Part shown: positions 1 through 6,266 of the stretch, in pieces
How the letters are laid out: every line of letters starts with the position of its first letter
Numbering within the stretch: the first letter of the stretch is position 1
Source of the DNA: an uncultured Rubrobacteraceae bacterium
GTDB lineage: Bacteria > Actinomycetota > Rubrobacteria > Rubrobacterales > Rubrobacteraceae
Direction of reading: 5' to 3'
Assembly (NCBI GenBank): GCA_902806015.1
Contig: CADCUZ010000169.1
Location: 1 to 19,676 of the forward strand
DNA length: 19,676 nt
Program-made: the position numbers and the translations under genes
Notes under the pieces: generated by a model
The model's input: only the letters and a program-made list of their open reading frames with translations
The model's database searches: none
Told to the model about the DNA's origin: nothing

Positions 1-156
1 TCGCTCGTCGTCGTAACCGTACTTAGCCCCGCTCTGTCCGGTGAACAACAAAACGAGCGGCCAATCTCCGGATGGCGCGATGCCGCTCTGCCAAGAACCC
101 TCGTAAGGACCGTGTATGTCCCGGCGACGGTGGTACAACCTTCCGATCTCGAACAC
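1..156 (-). CDS. Probable HNH/SRA-type (ScoMcrA-like) endonuclease, N-terminal part only
   Basis: The reading frame is open for 52 codons and runs off the left edge, so the 3' part of the gene is missing. I place the start at a GTG (154-156) because a GGAGG lies 8 nt upstream of it. The visible protein contains YHRRRDIH (residues 8-15), then GSWQSGIAP (20-28), LVLLFTGQSG (34-43) and KYGYDD (45-50). This RRDIH-(Q-GI)-FLFTG-YGY pattern is what I recall from the N-terminal head and SRA-like region of HNH restriction endonucleases that cleave modified DNA. The HNH domain itself would lie outside the window. The gene starts 124 nt after the topoisomerase gene on the same strand. The coding call is firm from codon use, RBS and motif; the family name is from memory and less certain. 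Confidence 0.6.
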   Translation of the reverse strand, partial: MFEIGRLYHRRRDIHGPYEGSWQSGIAPSGDWPLVLLFTGQSGAKYGYDDER

Positions 157-280
157 GCTCGGTGCCTCCGAATTTTGGGGTGCGAGGACGATAGCCGCAG
201 TCTACCGCGCGTATCTGCGCGCTCTACTTGTCACGGTAGGGCGCCTCTTCGCGACTCGGAGAAGATGCGAACCCCGCGTT

Positions 281-1315
281 TTAGGCGGCGTTCCTCAGCT
301 CGCGGCGCAGCTCCCTCCTGAGCAGCTTCAGGAGCGCTTCCTCTGCCTGGGTCAGAGTCTCTTGTTCCGCGGCGATGATCTCTTCTAACTGTTCGGCGTG
401 ATGCTCCACCACGGAGCCTTCCATGTAGTGGTCTATCACGCGGGGGCTGATGTAGGAGGCGCGGGCGATGTCGCGGGTGTTGCCGAGCCTCCGCGCGACG
501 TCGTCGACCGCCGCCAGCACGTTCTTCCGGGCGCCCTTGGGGTCCTCAGTGGCGCCGAGCTCGGCTAGCTTGACCGCGGCGATCAGAGTCCCGGCCCACG
601 TGCGGAAGTCCTTGGGGGTGAACTCCCCTCCCATGACCTCCTTGACGTAGGCGCTCAGGTCGCGAGATTTGACGTCCCGGAGCTCGCCCGCGTCGTCGTA
701 GTACTTGAAGATTTCGTAACCCGGCAGAGCGCGGCACTCTTCTACCACCCGCCTGAGCCGGACGTCCGTGACGCACTTGCGCTGGTGTTGTCCCCATTTA
801 CCGGTGAACTCGAAAATGAGGGTGTCCCCTTCGACGCTCAGGTGCTTGCGCCTGAGAGTGGCGATGCCGTAGGTCTTGTTGTGCTTCGCGTAGCGCTCAT
901 CGCCGAGACGGAAGTAGGCCGCGTTCATCAGGCGGGTCATGGCCGCAAGGACCTTCTGGCGGTCCAGGTGCTTGTGCTGCAGGTGGTTGCTGGTGATACG
1001 CCGCATCTCGGGCAGCGCGGCGGAGAAGCGCAAGATCCGGTCGAATTTCTCGTGCTCTTTGCGCTCCCGGTACTTGGGGTGGTAGCGGTACTGGAGCCTG
1101 CCGGCCGAATCGTACCCGACCGCCTGGACCTTGGCGGAGGGGCTCCTGGCAATGCGCGTGTCCTCCCACGCCGGCGGCACCTTGAGATTTTCGATACGAC
1201 TTAGCACCCGCTCCTCGCGCACCGCTTCGTTTGTGCCCGGGTAACGGTAGGAGAAGCCTCTCTCTTTGGAGCCGATGCGCCTGATGCCGGTTTCATAAAG
1301 TACGTGTTTGCCCAT
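281..1315 (-). CDS. DNA topoisomerase IB (poxvirus/bacterial type)
   Basis: The 344-residue protein should relax supercoiled DNA by transient single-strand cleavage through a 3'-phosphotyrosine, without ATP. The N-terminal part (about residues 38-96) has the IENLKVPPAW...RLQYRYHPKYRE signature of bacterial topoisomerase IB. Catalytic residues can be placed: Arg155 (TLRRKH), Lys173 in the TGKWG hairpin, Arg238 in DFRTWAGT and the nucleophile Tyr288 in RASYISPRVI. The length matches the bacterial family (about 330-370). The ATG at 1313-1315 is preceded by a G-rich but weak Shine-Dalgarno region. The last 35 residues are a charged, Glu/Arg-rich helix. It stands alone between the endonuclease gene and a gene-poor stretch. 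Bacterial topoisomerase IB is accessory and patchily distributed. Confidence 0.95.
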   Translation of the reverse strand: MGKHVLYETGIRRIGSKERGFSYRYPGTNEAVREERVLSRIENLKVPPAWEDTRIARSPSAKVQAVGYDSAGRLQYRYHPKYRERKEHEKFDRILRFSAALPEMRRITSNHLQHKHLDRQKVLAAMTRLMNAAYFRLGDERYAKHNKTYGIATLRRKHLSVEGDTLIFEFTGKWGQHQRKCVTDVRLRRVVEECRALPGYEIFKYYDDAGELRDVKSRDLSAYVKEVMGGEFTPKDFRTWAGTLIAAVKLAELGATEDPKGARKNVLAAVDDVARRLGNTRDIARASYISPRVIDHYMEGSVVEHHAEQLEEIIAAEQETLTQAEEALLKLLRRELRRELRNAA

Positions 1316-1569
1316 GTCCCCCGACCCCTAAGTTGGCCTTCTGCACTGCGCGTTGTTGGGCGACCCAAGCGTTGCGCTCTGCGCCGCCTGTTTAGTCAAG
1401 CAGGCAGCACCTCTCTTATCGGTGAGGGTTCTTACCATTACCACTGCAGTCCAATCGGGTTACGAGGTAAAGGGGTACAGAGACACTCCTCAGATCGCAA
1501 GCTCCGCTTAAGGAGGAAAGGCAGACGCCTTTACGCTCTCGGGGCGGCGAACTTTCGAAGCACCAGTTT

Positions 1570-1612
1570 CTAGGAAGTTCGGTGAACAGGTCTCTCCGAA
1601 AACTACCCCTGA
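1570..1612 (-). repeat. Degenerate copy (D) of the HU-region dispersed repeat
   Basis: On the minus strand this stretch has GTTCACCGAACTTCC and AGGGGTAGTTTTCGGAG. These resemble the GTTCCGCGAACTTCC core of copy A and the GGGGAGTTTTCCGAA of copy B. The two pieces are in a different order from the other copies, so this is the weakest member of the family. Confidence 0.35.
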
Positions 1613-1682
1613 TACTGCTGAAATGCGTTGAGCCCATCCTCGACCGTTTGGGGGCTCTCGTGAAAGCAACGATGGTGCCAAC

Positions 1683-1709
1683 GGGCGCCCGAAACGTTCG
1701 TTGGCGCCC
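1683..1709 (-). terminator. Strong hairpin after the small minus-strand gene
   Basis: GGGCGCC (1683-1689) pairs with GGCGCCC (1703-1709). Inside it CGAA (1690-1693) pairs with TTCG (1697-1700) around an ACG loop, giving about 11 pairs with a two-base bulge. It begins a few bases after the TAA of the 1715-1996 gene. No U-tract follows, so it would be a U-less hairpin terminator or an RNA 3'-end protector. Confidence 0.5.
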
Positions 1710-1714
1710 CCGGG

Positions 1715-1996
1715 TTAAGCCTCCCGCAGGACCGCCAGCCCGCGCGCGGTAATCCGGCGCACGGTGTCGCTAGCGTCGCGGGCGAACAGGTCCGCCTCGA
1801 CCCACCCCATGACATCCATGTAGTCCAGCAATACGTCGAGGCGGGGGCTAGCTACGTTCATCCCGCGTTCCTCGGCCCCCACCCCGAGATCCACCCGCGT
1901 CACCCCTCCCCCGCCCGCGACCTGCCGTTCGTAGGACACCCGTAGCAACTGCTTGGCGTCTTCTCTGAGTCCTCCGTCTTGCGCCTCAGCTTGCAT
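1715..1996 (-). CDS. Small hypothetical protein, possibly winged-helix
   Basis: The 93-residue protein starts at an ATG preceded by an excellent Shine-Dalgarno stretch (GGAGGGAGGAAGGG), which makes it a believable gene. I do not recognise the family. The N-terminal third is acidic/basic with a GGGG turn near residue 30. The C-terminal half (about residues 44-93) alternates predicted helices with a short hydrophobic strand (LLDYMDVMGWVEADL, then RRITARGLAVLREA), which resembles a winged-helix fold; that fold is inference. It starts 63 nt after the end of the HTH/coiled-coil pseudogene on the same strand, so it may once have been its operon partner. A stable hairpin follows its stop codon. Confidence 0.65.
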   Translation of the reverse strand: MQAEAQDGGLREDAKQLLRVSYERQVAGGGGVTRVDLGVGAEERGMNVASPRLDVLLDYMDVMGWVEADLFARDASDTVRRITARGLAVLREA

Positions 1997-2059
1997 CCCT
2001 TCCTCCCTCCGCGGCCACCGATCGCGCCCCCAAGACGATCGTGCCGGTGGTTTCGAAAA

Positions 2060-2555
2060 TCACGGCCCGAGCAGCCGCGCCCAGAGCCTCTTGCCCTGCA
2101 CCGTCCGCAGCTCCTCGCTGAGGTGCCCGTTTTCCTCGCGTAGCCTTTGTGCCTCTTGGTCGACCGTGCTTTGCGCCGAGGCGGTCAACTCGAAATGGAT
2201 TCACAGTTGCGCGGCCTCGTCCGCCCTCCGCCCCAGCCTCGCAGCCTGCCCCGAAGCACGTCCGCGAGGGTCGCCGCCCGTCTGCGGCCCCGTCTTGGCG
2301 GTCCTCCGTCGGACCGTCTTCGCCGACCGCGAGAAGCAAAGCGCGTGCAGGCCGCCCGACGGAGACGCGCCAGGCCCTGCTCACGCCCTCAGCCTGCGAT
2401 TTAGCCTCTAGCTCCCCCCGCTCGATGTAACGGCTTATAGTCCGCGGACTCACACGAACGGCCTTCGCCACTACGTACGTACACACCCAACCCGAGTTTG
2501 CGGCCGTGTCCGCCAAAGATGTTTGCGCCTTGCCGCGATCGTTGCCGGCTTCCAT
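2060..2555 (-). pseudogene. Broken HTH/coiled-coil DNA-binding protein (paralogue of the 9638-10258 gene)
   Basis: The start region encodes a MerR/excisionase-like helix-turn-helix: TYVVAKAVRVSPRTISRYIE, then RGELEAKSQ. The 3' region, in another frame, encodes a coiled coil ending LREENGHLSEEL...KRLWARLLGP and then TGA (2060-2062). The intact paralogue ends GFWSRLLGN. To join the two parts one needs a frameshift in the middle (about 2250-2400). Even then a TGA sits in the coiled-coil frame between AAQL and IHFELTAS, consistent with a CGA-to-TGA change. The gene is therefore dead unless both lesions are sequencing errors. I take the ATG at 2553-2555 as the start, because a TAACAT box lies exactly 7 nt upstream, as in the paralogue. 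Confidence 0.75.
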
Positions 2556-2562
2556 ACGTGAC

Positions 2563-2568
2563 ATGTTA
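2563..2568 (-). promoter_or_regulatory. -10 box of a leaderless promoter (HTH pseudogene)
   Basis: TAACAT on the minus strand is followed by 7 nt and then the ATG at 2555, placing the start of transcription at or next to the start codon. The intact paralogue has TAAAAT, 7 nt and ATG. No convincing -35 box is visible in either. Confidence 0.5.
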
Positions 2569-2591
2569 GCGTCGGCTCCCAAGAGTTGCAT

Positions 2592-2889
2592 CGGACGCTA
2601 CATATGGTGGAAACGTGCTTCGGTCTGCCCTGGATGGGCGACTCGCGAAGGTTAGGCGCACCGTCTGTCCGAGCCCTCGACCACAAGTAGCGGTAAGAGC
2701 TAGGGACTTTTCCGGGGTGCCGGCGTACAGTACCGAAAGGAGCGTCCCAATAGTCGTCCCCGTTCGCCAGCGTTCTCATTCCCCCACCGAGAGCGCTGGT
2801 AGTGGTTTCTAGCACCTCTGCGCAGCGAACACCACAAGCGGCGTCACGTGGCAGGCTGATAGACAGGGAGCATCCCTCAGAGGTATCCA
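2592..2889. other. Gene-poor stretch, nothing recognised
   Basis: About 300 nt between the HTH pseudogene and a coding scrap. Frames on both strands are short, with mixed codon use and no recognisable motif. Two short ORFs that span it lack an RBS and a family signature. Confidence 0.5.
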
Positions 2890-3112
2890 CGCCCCAAGGA
2901 ACTATTTGTCGCGAAGATCTTCAAGAGGCTTGAGGGCCTCTCCGCCGAGAAGACCCACAAGGACCGCGAGACCCTCGTCACCCAGATAGACCGCAAGATA
3001 AGGGCCAACAACTCCCAAGGCGGGCCTCCTATGAAGGCGAACAAAAGGGCCAAGACAAACCTCCCGGCCCTTTTGTTGCGCGTCGTCCCGCCGCGTTTTT
3101 CGTCCCGGTGAA
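2860..3112 (+). pseudogene. Unrecognised coding remnant without a start codon
   Basis: From an in-frame TAG near 2857 to a TGA at about 3110-3112 the plus strand encodes a lysine/arginine-rich stretch. It includes ELFVAKIFKRLEGLSAEK and then HKDRETLVTQIDRKIRANN. Third positions are mostly G or C up to about 3020, typical of real genes here, but no start codon occurs before codon 58. The frame then runs through the intrinsic terminator at 3040-3077, where it loses coding character. I read it as the C-terminal remnant of a deleted gene and cannot name the family. Confidence 0.35.
3040..3077. terminator. Bidirectional intrinsic terminator downstream of HU
   Basis: AACAAAAGGGCC (3040-3051) is perfectly complementary to GGCCCTTTTGTT (3066-3077), with a 14-nt loop. 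Both flanks supply a U-rich tract after a GC-rich stem core, so it can act in both directions. It lies about 155 nt past the HU stop and would end the HU transcript on the minus strand. Confidence 0.75.
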
Positions 3113-3120
3113 TCTCTTAG

Positions 3121-3174
3121 AATCCCCTAGCGGGAAGTTCGCGGAACACCCCTACCACGCACTCGGGTGAATAG
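3121..3174 (-). repeat. Dispersed repeat, copy A (downstream of HU)
   Basis: On the minus strand it reads CTATTCACCCGAGTGCG, then GGGGTGTTCCGCGAACTTC, then CGCTAGGGGATT. Copy C shares CTATTCACCC, GGGGTGTTC-GCGAACTTC and AGGGATT at the same spacing. Copy B shares TTCACCCGAGTGCG-GG-AGGGG. Confidence 0.65.
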
Positions 3175-3232
3175 ACATTTGTCGGATGAGCCGGGGAATC
3201 CAACTTCAGAGGTCCGTTCGCCGTCGCTGATA

Positions 3233-3502
3233 CTAGATGGACTCCTTGAAGGCCTTGCCCGCCTTGAAAGCCGGAACCTTGCGGGCACCTATCTGCATCG
3301 TCTCTCCGGTCTGCGGGTTTTTGCCTTCCCTGGCCTTCTGCTCCCGGACGTAGAACTTCCCGAAGCCGGGGATCTGTACCTCCTCGCCCGCCTTGAGCGC
3401 TCCGGATACGGTCGCCGTGAAAGCTTCCAGGTGTTTTTCGGCTTCGCCCTTGGGCGAGTCGGCGTGCTCGACGATCCGCTCGATCAGCTGCTTTTTGTTC
3501 AT
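3233..3502 (-). CDS. hup: HU family DNA-binding protein
   Basis: The 89-residue protein is a full-length HU, a dimeric nucleoid protein that binds and bends double-stranded DNA without strong sequence specificity. It has the N-terminal MNKKQLIERI helix, the core EVQIPGFGKF (residues 41-50) and the DNA-binding arm with KNPQTGE, which puts the intercalating proline at residue 63 as in classical HU. The C-terminal KVPAFKAGKAFKESI is also canonical. The frame extends upstream to 3649, but the ATG at 3500-3502 has an AAGGAG 9-10 nt before it and gives the standard length. There is no long basic C-terminal tail of the mycobacterial kind. It is monocistronic, with repeat copies on both sides and a perfect palindrome in its upstream region. 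Confidence 0.97.
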   Translation of the reverse strand: MNKKQLIERIVEHADSPKGEAEKHLEAFTATVSGALKAGEEVQIPGFGKFYVREQKAREGKNPQTGETMQIGARKVPAFKAGKAFKESI

Positions 3503-3542
3503 GGCCGCTTTGCTCCTTGCCTGCGTATTGTGTCGACCTTTG

Positions 3543-3559
3543 TGTCCTACCCGTGGTAG
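3543..3559. promoter_or_regulatory. Palindrome upstream of HU (TCCTACC-CGT-GGTAGGA)
   Basis: Two perfect 7-bp arms flank a 3-bp centre about 40 nt upstream of the HU start codon. This could be an operator for HU, or a short hairpin in the 5' leader. A near copy (CTACTCGTGGTAGG) occurs at 19215-19228. Confidence 0.45.
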
Positions 3560-3620
3560 GAGAGTGCCCAAACATGCGAGGCACCTGGGCCTTTTCTGGG
3601 ATCCCGGCCCTCTACGCTTA

Positions 3621-3663
3621 GGATTTCGGAAAACTCCCCTTCCGCGCACTCGGGTGAACAGAG
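3621..3663 (-). repeat. Dispersed repeat, copy B (upstream of HU)
   Basis: The minus strand reads CTGTTCACCCGAGTGCGCGG, then AAGGGGAGTTTTCCGAAATC. The first half is nearly identical to copy A. The last part resembles the TTTTTCGGAAG end of copy C, as if the central GTTCGCGAACTTC block had been deleted. Confidence 0.6.
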
Positions 3664-3675
3664 CCTACGGCGGTT

Positions 3676-4257
3676 TTACCCCTGCAGAGAATCTGGCGGG
3701 GAGTCCTCGTCGACCACGGCTGGGTTCTCCTCCAGCTGCGGCTCGGCCCCCTCCGCAGGCGGCGGGGCCTCCACCTTGCCCGAACCCTCCTCTTTCTGCC
3801 GCCGGATGCTCCCAAGCGTCGCCGTTATGCCTCCGCCATGGGGTGCTCTGCCTCTCGGGCGCCTGCTCTCGCATCTCCGACCCGGCACAGCGCTCCCCGA
3901 AGGAGAGGTGCAACACCAGCTCGCTTGCCTCTTCGGTGTGGTTCGCGACCGTCAGCCACCCCGAGTAGTCGCGCCCCTTTTGCGCGCCCCAGTCCATCCT
4001 GCGCTCCCCCTCGTCCACGGCCAGGTAACCCTTGGCCTCGCAGGTGCCGCCCTCGCCAGGGTACTGGAGCGTCGCCCTGATCTTTTGGCCCGGGAGAGGC
4101 CCTCTGCCGAAGGACCCTCCAAGGAGGAGTCCAAGACGGGGGGCGGGTACTCGGGGAGGTTCCCCAAGTCCGAGAGCCAAGCGAAGACCTCCTCGGGCGG
4201 GGCGTCTATCGTCTGGCTCTGCTCGTATTCTTCTTGCTGGGCTACAATCAGAGCTGC
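3676..4257 (-). pseudogene. SRPBCC (START-like) family protein, two frameshifts
   Basis: Three consecutive frames together spell one protein. From about 4245 to 4095 it reads QTIDAPPEEVFAWLSDLGNLPEYPP, the usual start of a polyketide-cyclase/START-like SRPBCC domain. From about 4095 to 3845, one frame over, it reads GQKIRATLQYPGEG...DYSGWLTVANHTEEASELVLHLSFG. From about 3845 to 3676, in the third frame, it reads ITATLGSIRRQKEEGSGKVEAPPP and an acidic tail ending SLQG. No start codon is visible at the 5' end: an in-frame TGA lies at 4258-4260 with no ATG, GTG or TTG before the homologous region. SRPBCC proteins bind hydrophobic ligands; the specific ligand cannot be inferred. It is either a pseudogene or carries two indel sequencing errors. 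Confidence 0.8.
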
Positions 4258-4649
4258 TCACGTAGCCGGACCAACACGTATCCAGGGTAGCAGGGGCGCG
4301 CTCGGCTCCGATGCGATCTCGCTCACGAAGGCGTTCCGAAAAGCGAAACAAGCGGGTGGCGGGTTGTCGGTCCGTTGCCCCTCACGCGAGCACAGACTTC
4401 CGAAAAATCCCTCAGCGCGAAGTTCGCAGAACACCCCCTCTATGAGGTTGGGTGAATAGAACCGACCTACGAGGGATCCGGCGTCGTGCCCACTTGCCCG
4501 CGGACAACAGGCCGTCTGCGATCGCGACATGAAGGTCCGTCCCCTCATGACGGTCGCCTCCACCGGCCTCGACGGTCCCGGCAGCGAACCGGAGCCGGAG
4601 ATCACACCAGAACCGCAGTGGGGCGCAACGCCCGCCTGACGGTCCGCCC
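4258..4649. other. Intergenic stretch with repeat copy C, no gene seen
   Basis: The region between the SRPBCC pseudogene and the LLM oxidoreductase has no frame with an RBS or a recognisable motif. Repeat copy C occupies 4396-4460. Around 4470-4640 one minus-strand frame has coding-like composition (VAIADGLLSAGKW) but no start or family match, so it may be an old remnant. Confidence 0.5.
4396..4460 (-). repeat. Dispersed repeat, copy C
   Basis: The minus strand reads CTATTCACCC, then GGGGGTGTTCTGCGAACTTC, then GCGCTGAGGGATTTTTCGG. It is the longest copy and matches copy A over roughly 50 bp apart from a variable 14-bp segment after CACCC. Confidence 0.65.
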
Positions 4650-5615
4650 CTACCCGACGTTCGGGACTACTTTTTTCGCGAAGCGCTCGACCATTTCGGG
4701 CTCGTGGGCGACGCGGGGCAGGTAGGCGATAAAGTAGTTGACGCCGGCGGCGACCATGGGTTGGAGGCGCTCGACTATCTCTTCCGCCGTGCCGACCATG
4801 AACTCCCGGCTGTACTCGTCGTAGCTCTTGGGGCCGCGGGCTTCTTTGGTGGCCTCCTCCGGGCTCTCGCCGGGTTCTAGCAGGTAGGCGTTGATGGAGG
4901 TCGAGCGGGTTATGTCCTCGTAGGGGCGGTCCTCGTCTTCGCAGTGGCCTTTGAGGACCTCGAACTTGTGTCTGAGGGTGTCGAGGTCGCCGCCTACGTT
5001 GCAGGCGTCGCCGAAGCGCGCGACGAGCTTGAGGGTTACTTTCTCGCCGCCGCCGCCGATCCAGATCGGCGGGTGAGGCGAGCTTACGCCTTTGGGCTCG
5101 TTTATGGGTTTGTCGAGCTTGTAGAACTCGCCGTCGAAGACGAGGTCGTCCTCGGTGAACATGCGGTGGACGATCTCGCACGCCTCCTTGAACATGCGCA
5201 TCCTGACGGGGACTTCCGGGAAACTGTAGCCGTAGGCGAGCCACTCGTGCTCGTACCAGCCCGCCCCCAGCCCGAAGAGCAGCCGCCCGTTGCTCATCAC
5301 GTCCACCGTCGAAGCCATCTTGGCGAGGAGGGCCGGGTTGCGGTAGCCGTTGCAGGTGACCATCTGCCCGATCTTGACCCGCTCCGTCTCTCTGGCGAGG
5401 CCGGCGCTTATGGTCCACGCCTCGAAAGTGGTCTCTCTGGTCGGCTCTGGCACGGTGTGGAAGTGGTCGTAGACCCAGATGGAGTCGTAGGCCCCCGTCC
5501 CGTCCGCCACCTTCGCGACCCGCGTCATCGCCTCGTACTGCTGATGGGGGTCCCCTATCCCTACCAGGTCCATCCGCCAGCCTTGCGGCACGAACACCCC
5601 GAAGTCAACCGCCAC
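4650..5615 (-). CDS. LLM class (F420-type) oxidoreductase
   Basis: The 321-residue protein is a luciferase-like monooxygenase-fold TIM-barrel enzyme. Members reduce or oxidise small organic substrates with coenzyme F420 or FMN. Family landmarks are YDSIWVYDHF (residues 43-52), the NPALLAKMASTVDVMSNGRLLFGLGAGW block (93-120) and PPIWIGGGGEKVTLKLVARFGDACN (182-206). Absence of a partner flavin reductase and the actinobacterial setting favour F420, but the cofactor is inferred and the substrate unknown. The start is a GTG at 5613-5615 with GGAGAGGGGAGA just upstream. It is the last gene of a four-gene minus-strand run, 64 nt after the adenosyltransferase. Confidence 0.9.
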   Translation of the reverse strand: MAVDFGVFVPQGWRMDLVGIGDPHQQYEAMTRVAKVADGTGAYDSIWVYDHFHTVPEPTRETTFEAWTISAGLARETERVKIGQMVTCNGYRNPALLAKMASTVDVMSNGRLLFGLGAGWYEHEWLAYGYSFPEVPVRMRMFKEACEIVHRMFTEDDLVFDGEFYKLDKPINEPKGVSSPHPPIWIGGGGEKVTLKLVARFGDACNVGGDLDTLRHKFEVLKGHCEDEDRPYEDITRSTSINAYLLEPGESPEEATKEARGPKSYDEYSREFMVGTAEEIVERLQPMVAAGVNYFIAYLPRVAHEPEMVERFAKKVVPNVG

Positions 5616-5679
5616 GGTCTCCCCTCTCCTTCTCCGTCGGTGGGCGACATCTTAGATGAGCGGCGAGCTTCGGGCTATC

Positions 5680-6210
5680 TCAGCCTTTCGACAGGGTCTC
5701 GCCGCCATCAGCGTTGCGCGCGACGACGAAGAGCAGGTCTGAGAGCCGGTTGACAACCCTGACGGCGTAGGGGTGCGCCTCGCCGTAGCCGGCAGCGACG
5801 AGGCTCCGCTCCGCGCGGCGCACCACCGAGCGGGAGACGTCCAAAAGCGCCCCGAGCCGGCTCTCGCCCGGGACGACGAACTCCTTGGGGATGGGCGTCC
5901 GTCCCCGCCAATCCTCGAGCGCCCGGTCGACGAGCTCCAGGTCGCCCTCCCCCACGAAGTCGTCCTCTTTGGGCATGGCGACGTCGCTCATCACCCGGTA
6001 GAGGAGCCTCTGCACCTCCAGCAGCAGCGCCGCCACGGCGCCCCCGGCCTCGGCGCGGGCCAGGCCGAGGAACGAGCTCGCCTCGTCCACATCGCCGAGC
6101 ACGACTATCCGCGGGTCGTTCTTGACCATCCGGCCCGACCCGAGCAGGGTGGTGGTTCCGTCGTCGCCGCGGCCGGTCGAGACCGGCGGGTTGTTCTCGT
6201 GTTCGCTCAA
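5680..6210 (-). CDS. Cob(I)yrinic acid a,c-diamide adenosyltransferase, PduO type
   Basis: The protein (about 176 residues) transfers the adenosyl group of ATP to cob(I)alamin, making coenzyme B12. The ATP-binding N-terminus has GDDGTTTLLGSGR (residues 15-27) followed by DVDEASSFLGLARA. Also present are FVVPGESRLGALLDVSRSVVRRAERSL (about 111-137) and VNRLSDLLFVVARN (153-166), which form the conserved ATP/cobalamin site of the PduO family. The frame extends to a GTG at 6243, but I prefer the TTG at 6208-6210, because AGGAG sits 5 nt upstream of it. No cobalamin riboswitch is visible. It lies 56 nt after the phosphotransferase gene and 64 nt before the oxidoreductase on the same strand. Nothing B12-dependent is encoded in the window. 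Confidence 0.92.
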   Translation of the reverse strand: MSEHENNPPVSTGRGDDGTTTLLGSGRMVKNDPRIVVLGDVDEASSFLGLARAEAGGAVAALLLEVQRLLYRVMSDVAMPKEDDFVGEGDLELVDRALEDWRGRTPIPKEFVVPGESRLGALLDVSRSVVRRAERSLVAAGYGEAHPYAVRVVNRLSDLLFVVARNADGGETLSKG

Positions 6211-6266
6211 CTGTTCTCCTAATCCGGGTAGGGTCAGGGGCACGGTATCTTATCGGCCGCCAGCCG

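Larger units (their letters stand above)
1316..1714. other. Gene-poor stretch between topoisomerase IB and a small ORF
   Basis: No reading frame here has convincing codon use, an RBS or a family motif. It contains one very degenerate copy of the dispersed repeat (about 1570-1612) and a strong hairpin (1683-1709) downstream of the small minus-strand gene. I see no promoter for the topoisomerase gene that I would defend. Confidence 0.6.

Noticed and set aside
4630..4680. CCCGACGTTCGGG followed by TTTTTT as an intrinsic terminator on the plus strand
   Set aside because: The T-run lies inside the coding region of the minus-strand oxidoreductase, the stem is only 5-6 bp, and no plus-strand gene precedes it.
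4258..5418. Long minus-strand open frame of 386 codons over the LLM oxidoreductase
   Set aside because: It is the Arg/Pro-rich shadow of the oxidoreductase gene, caused by high GC; no family motif. Its tail simply runs through the intergenic repeat.
6211..6266. Cobalamin riboswitch upstream of the adenosyltransferase
   Set aside because: Only 56 nt separate the genes and no B12-box sequence is visible; the gene is internal to a run.
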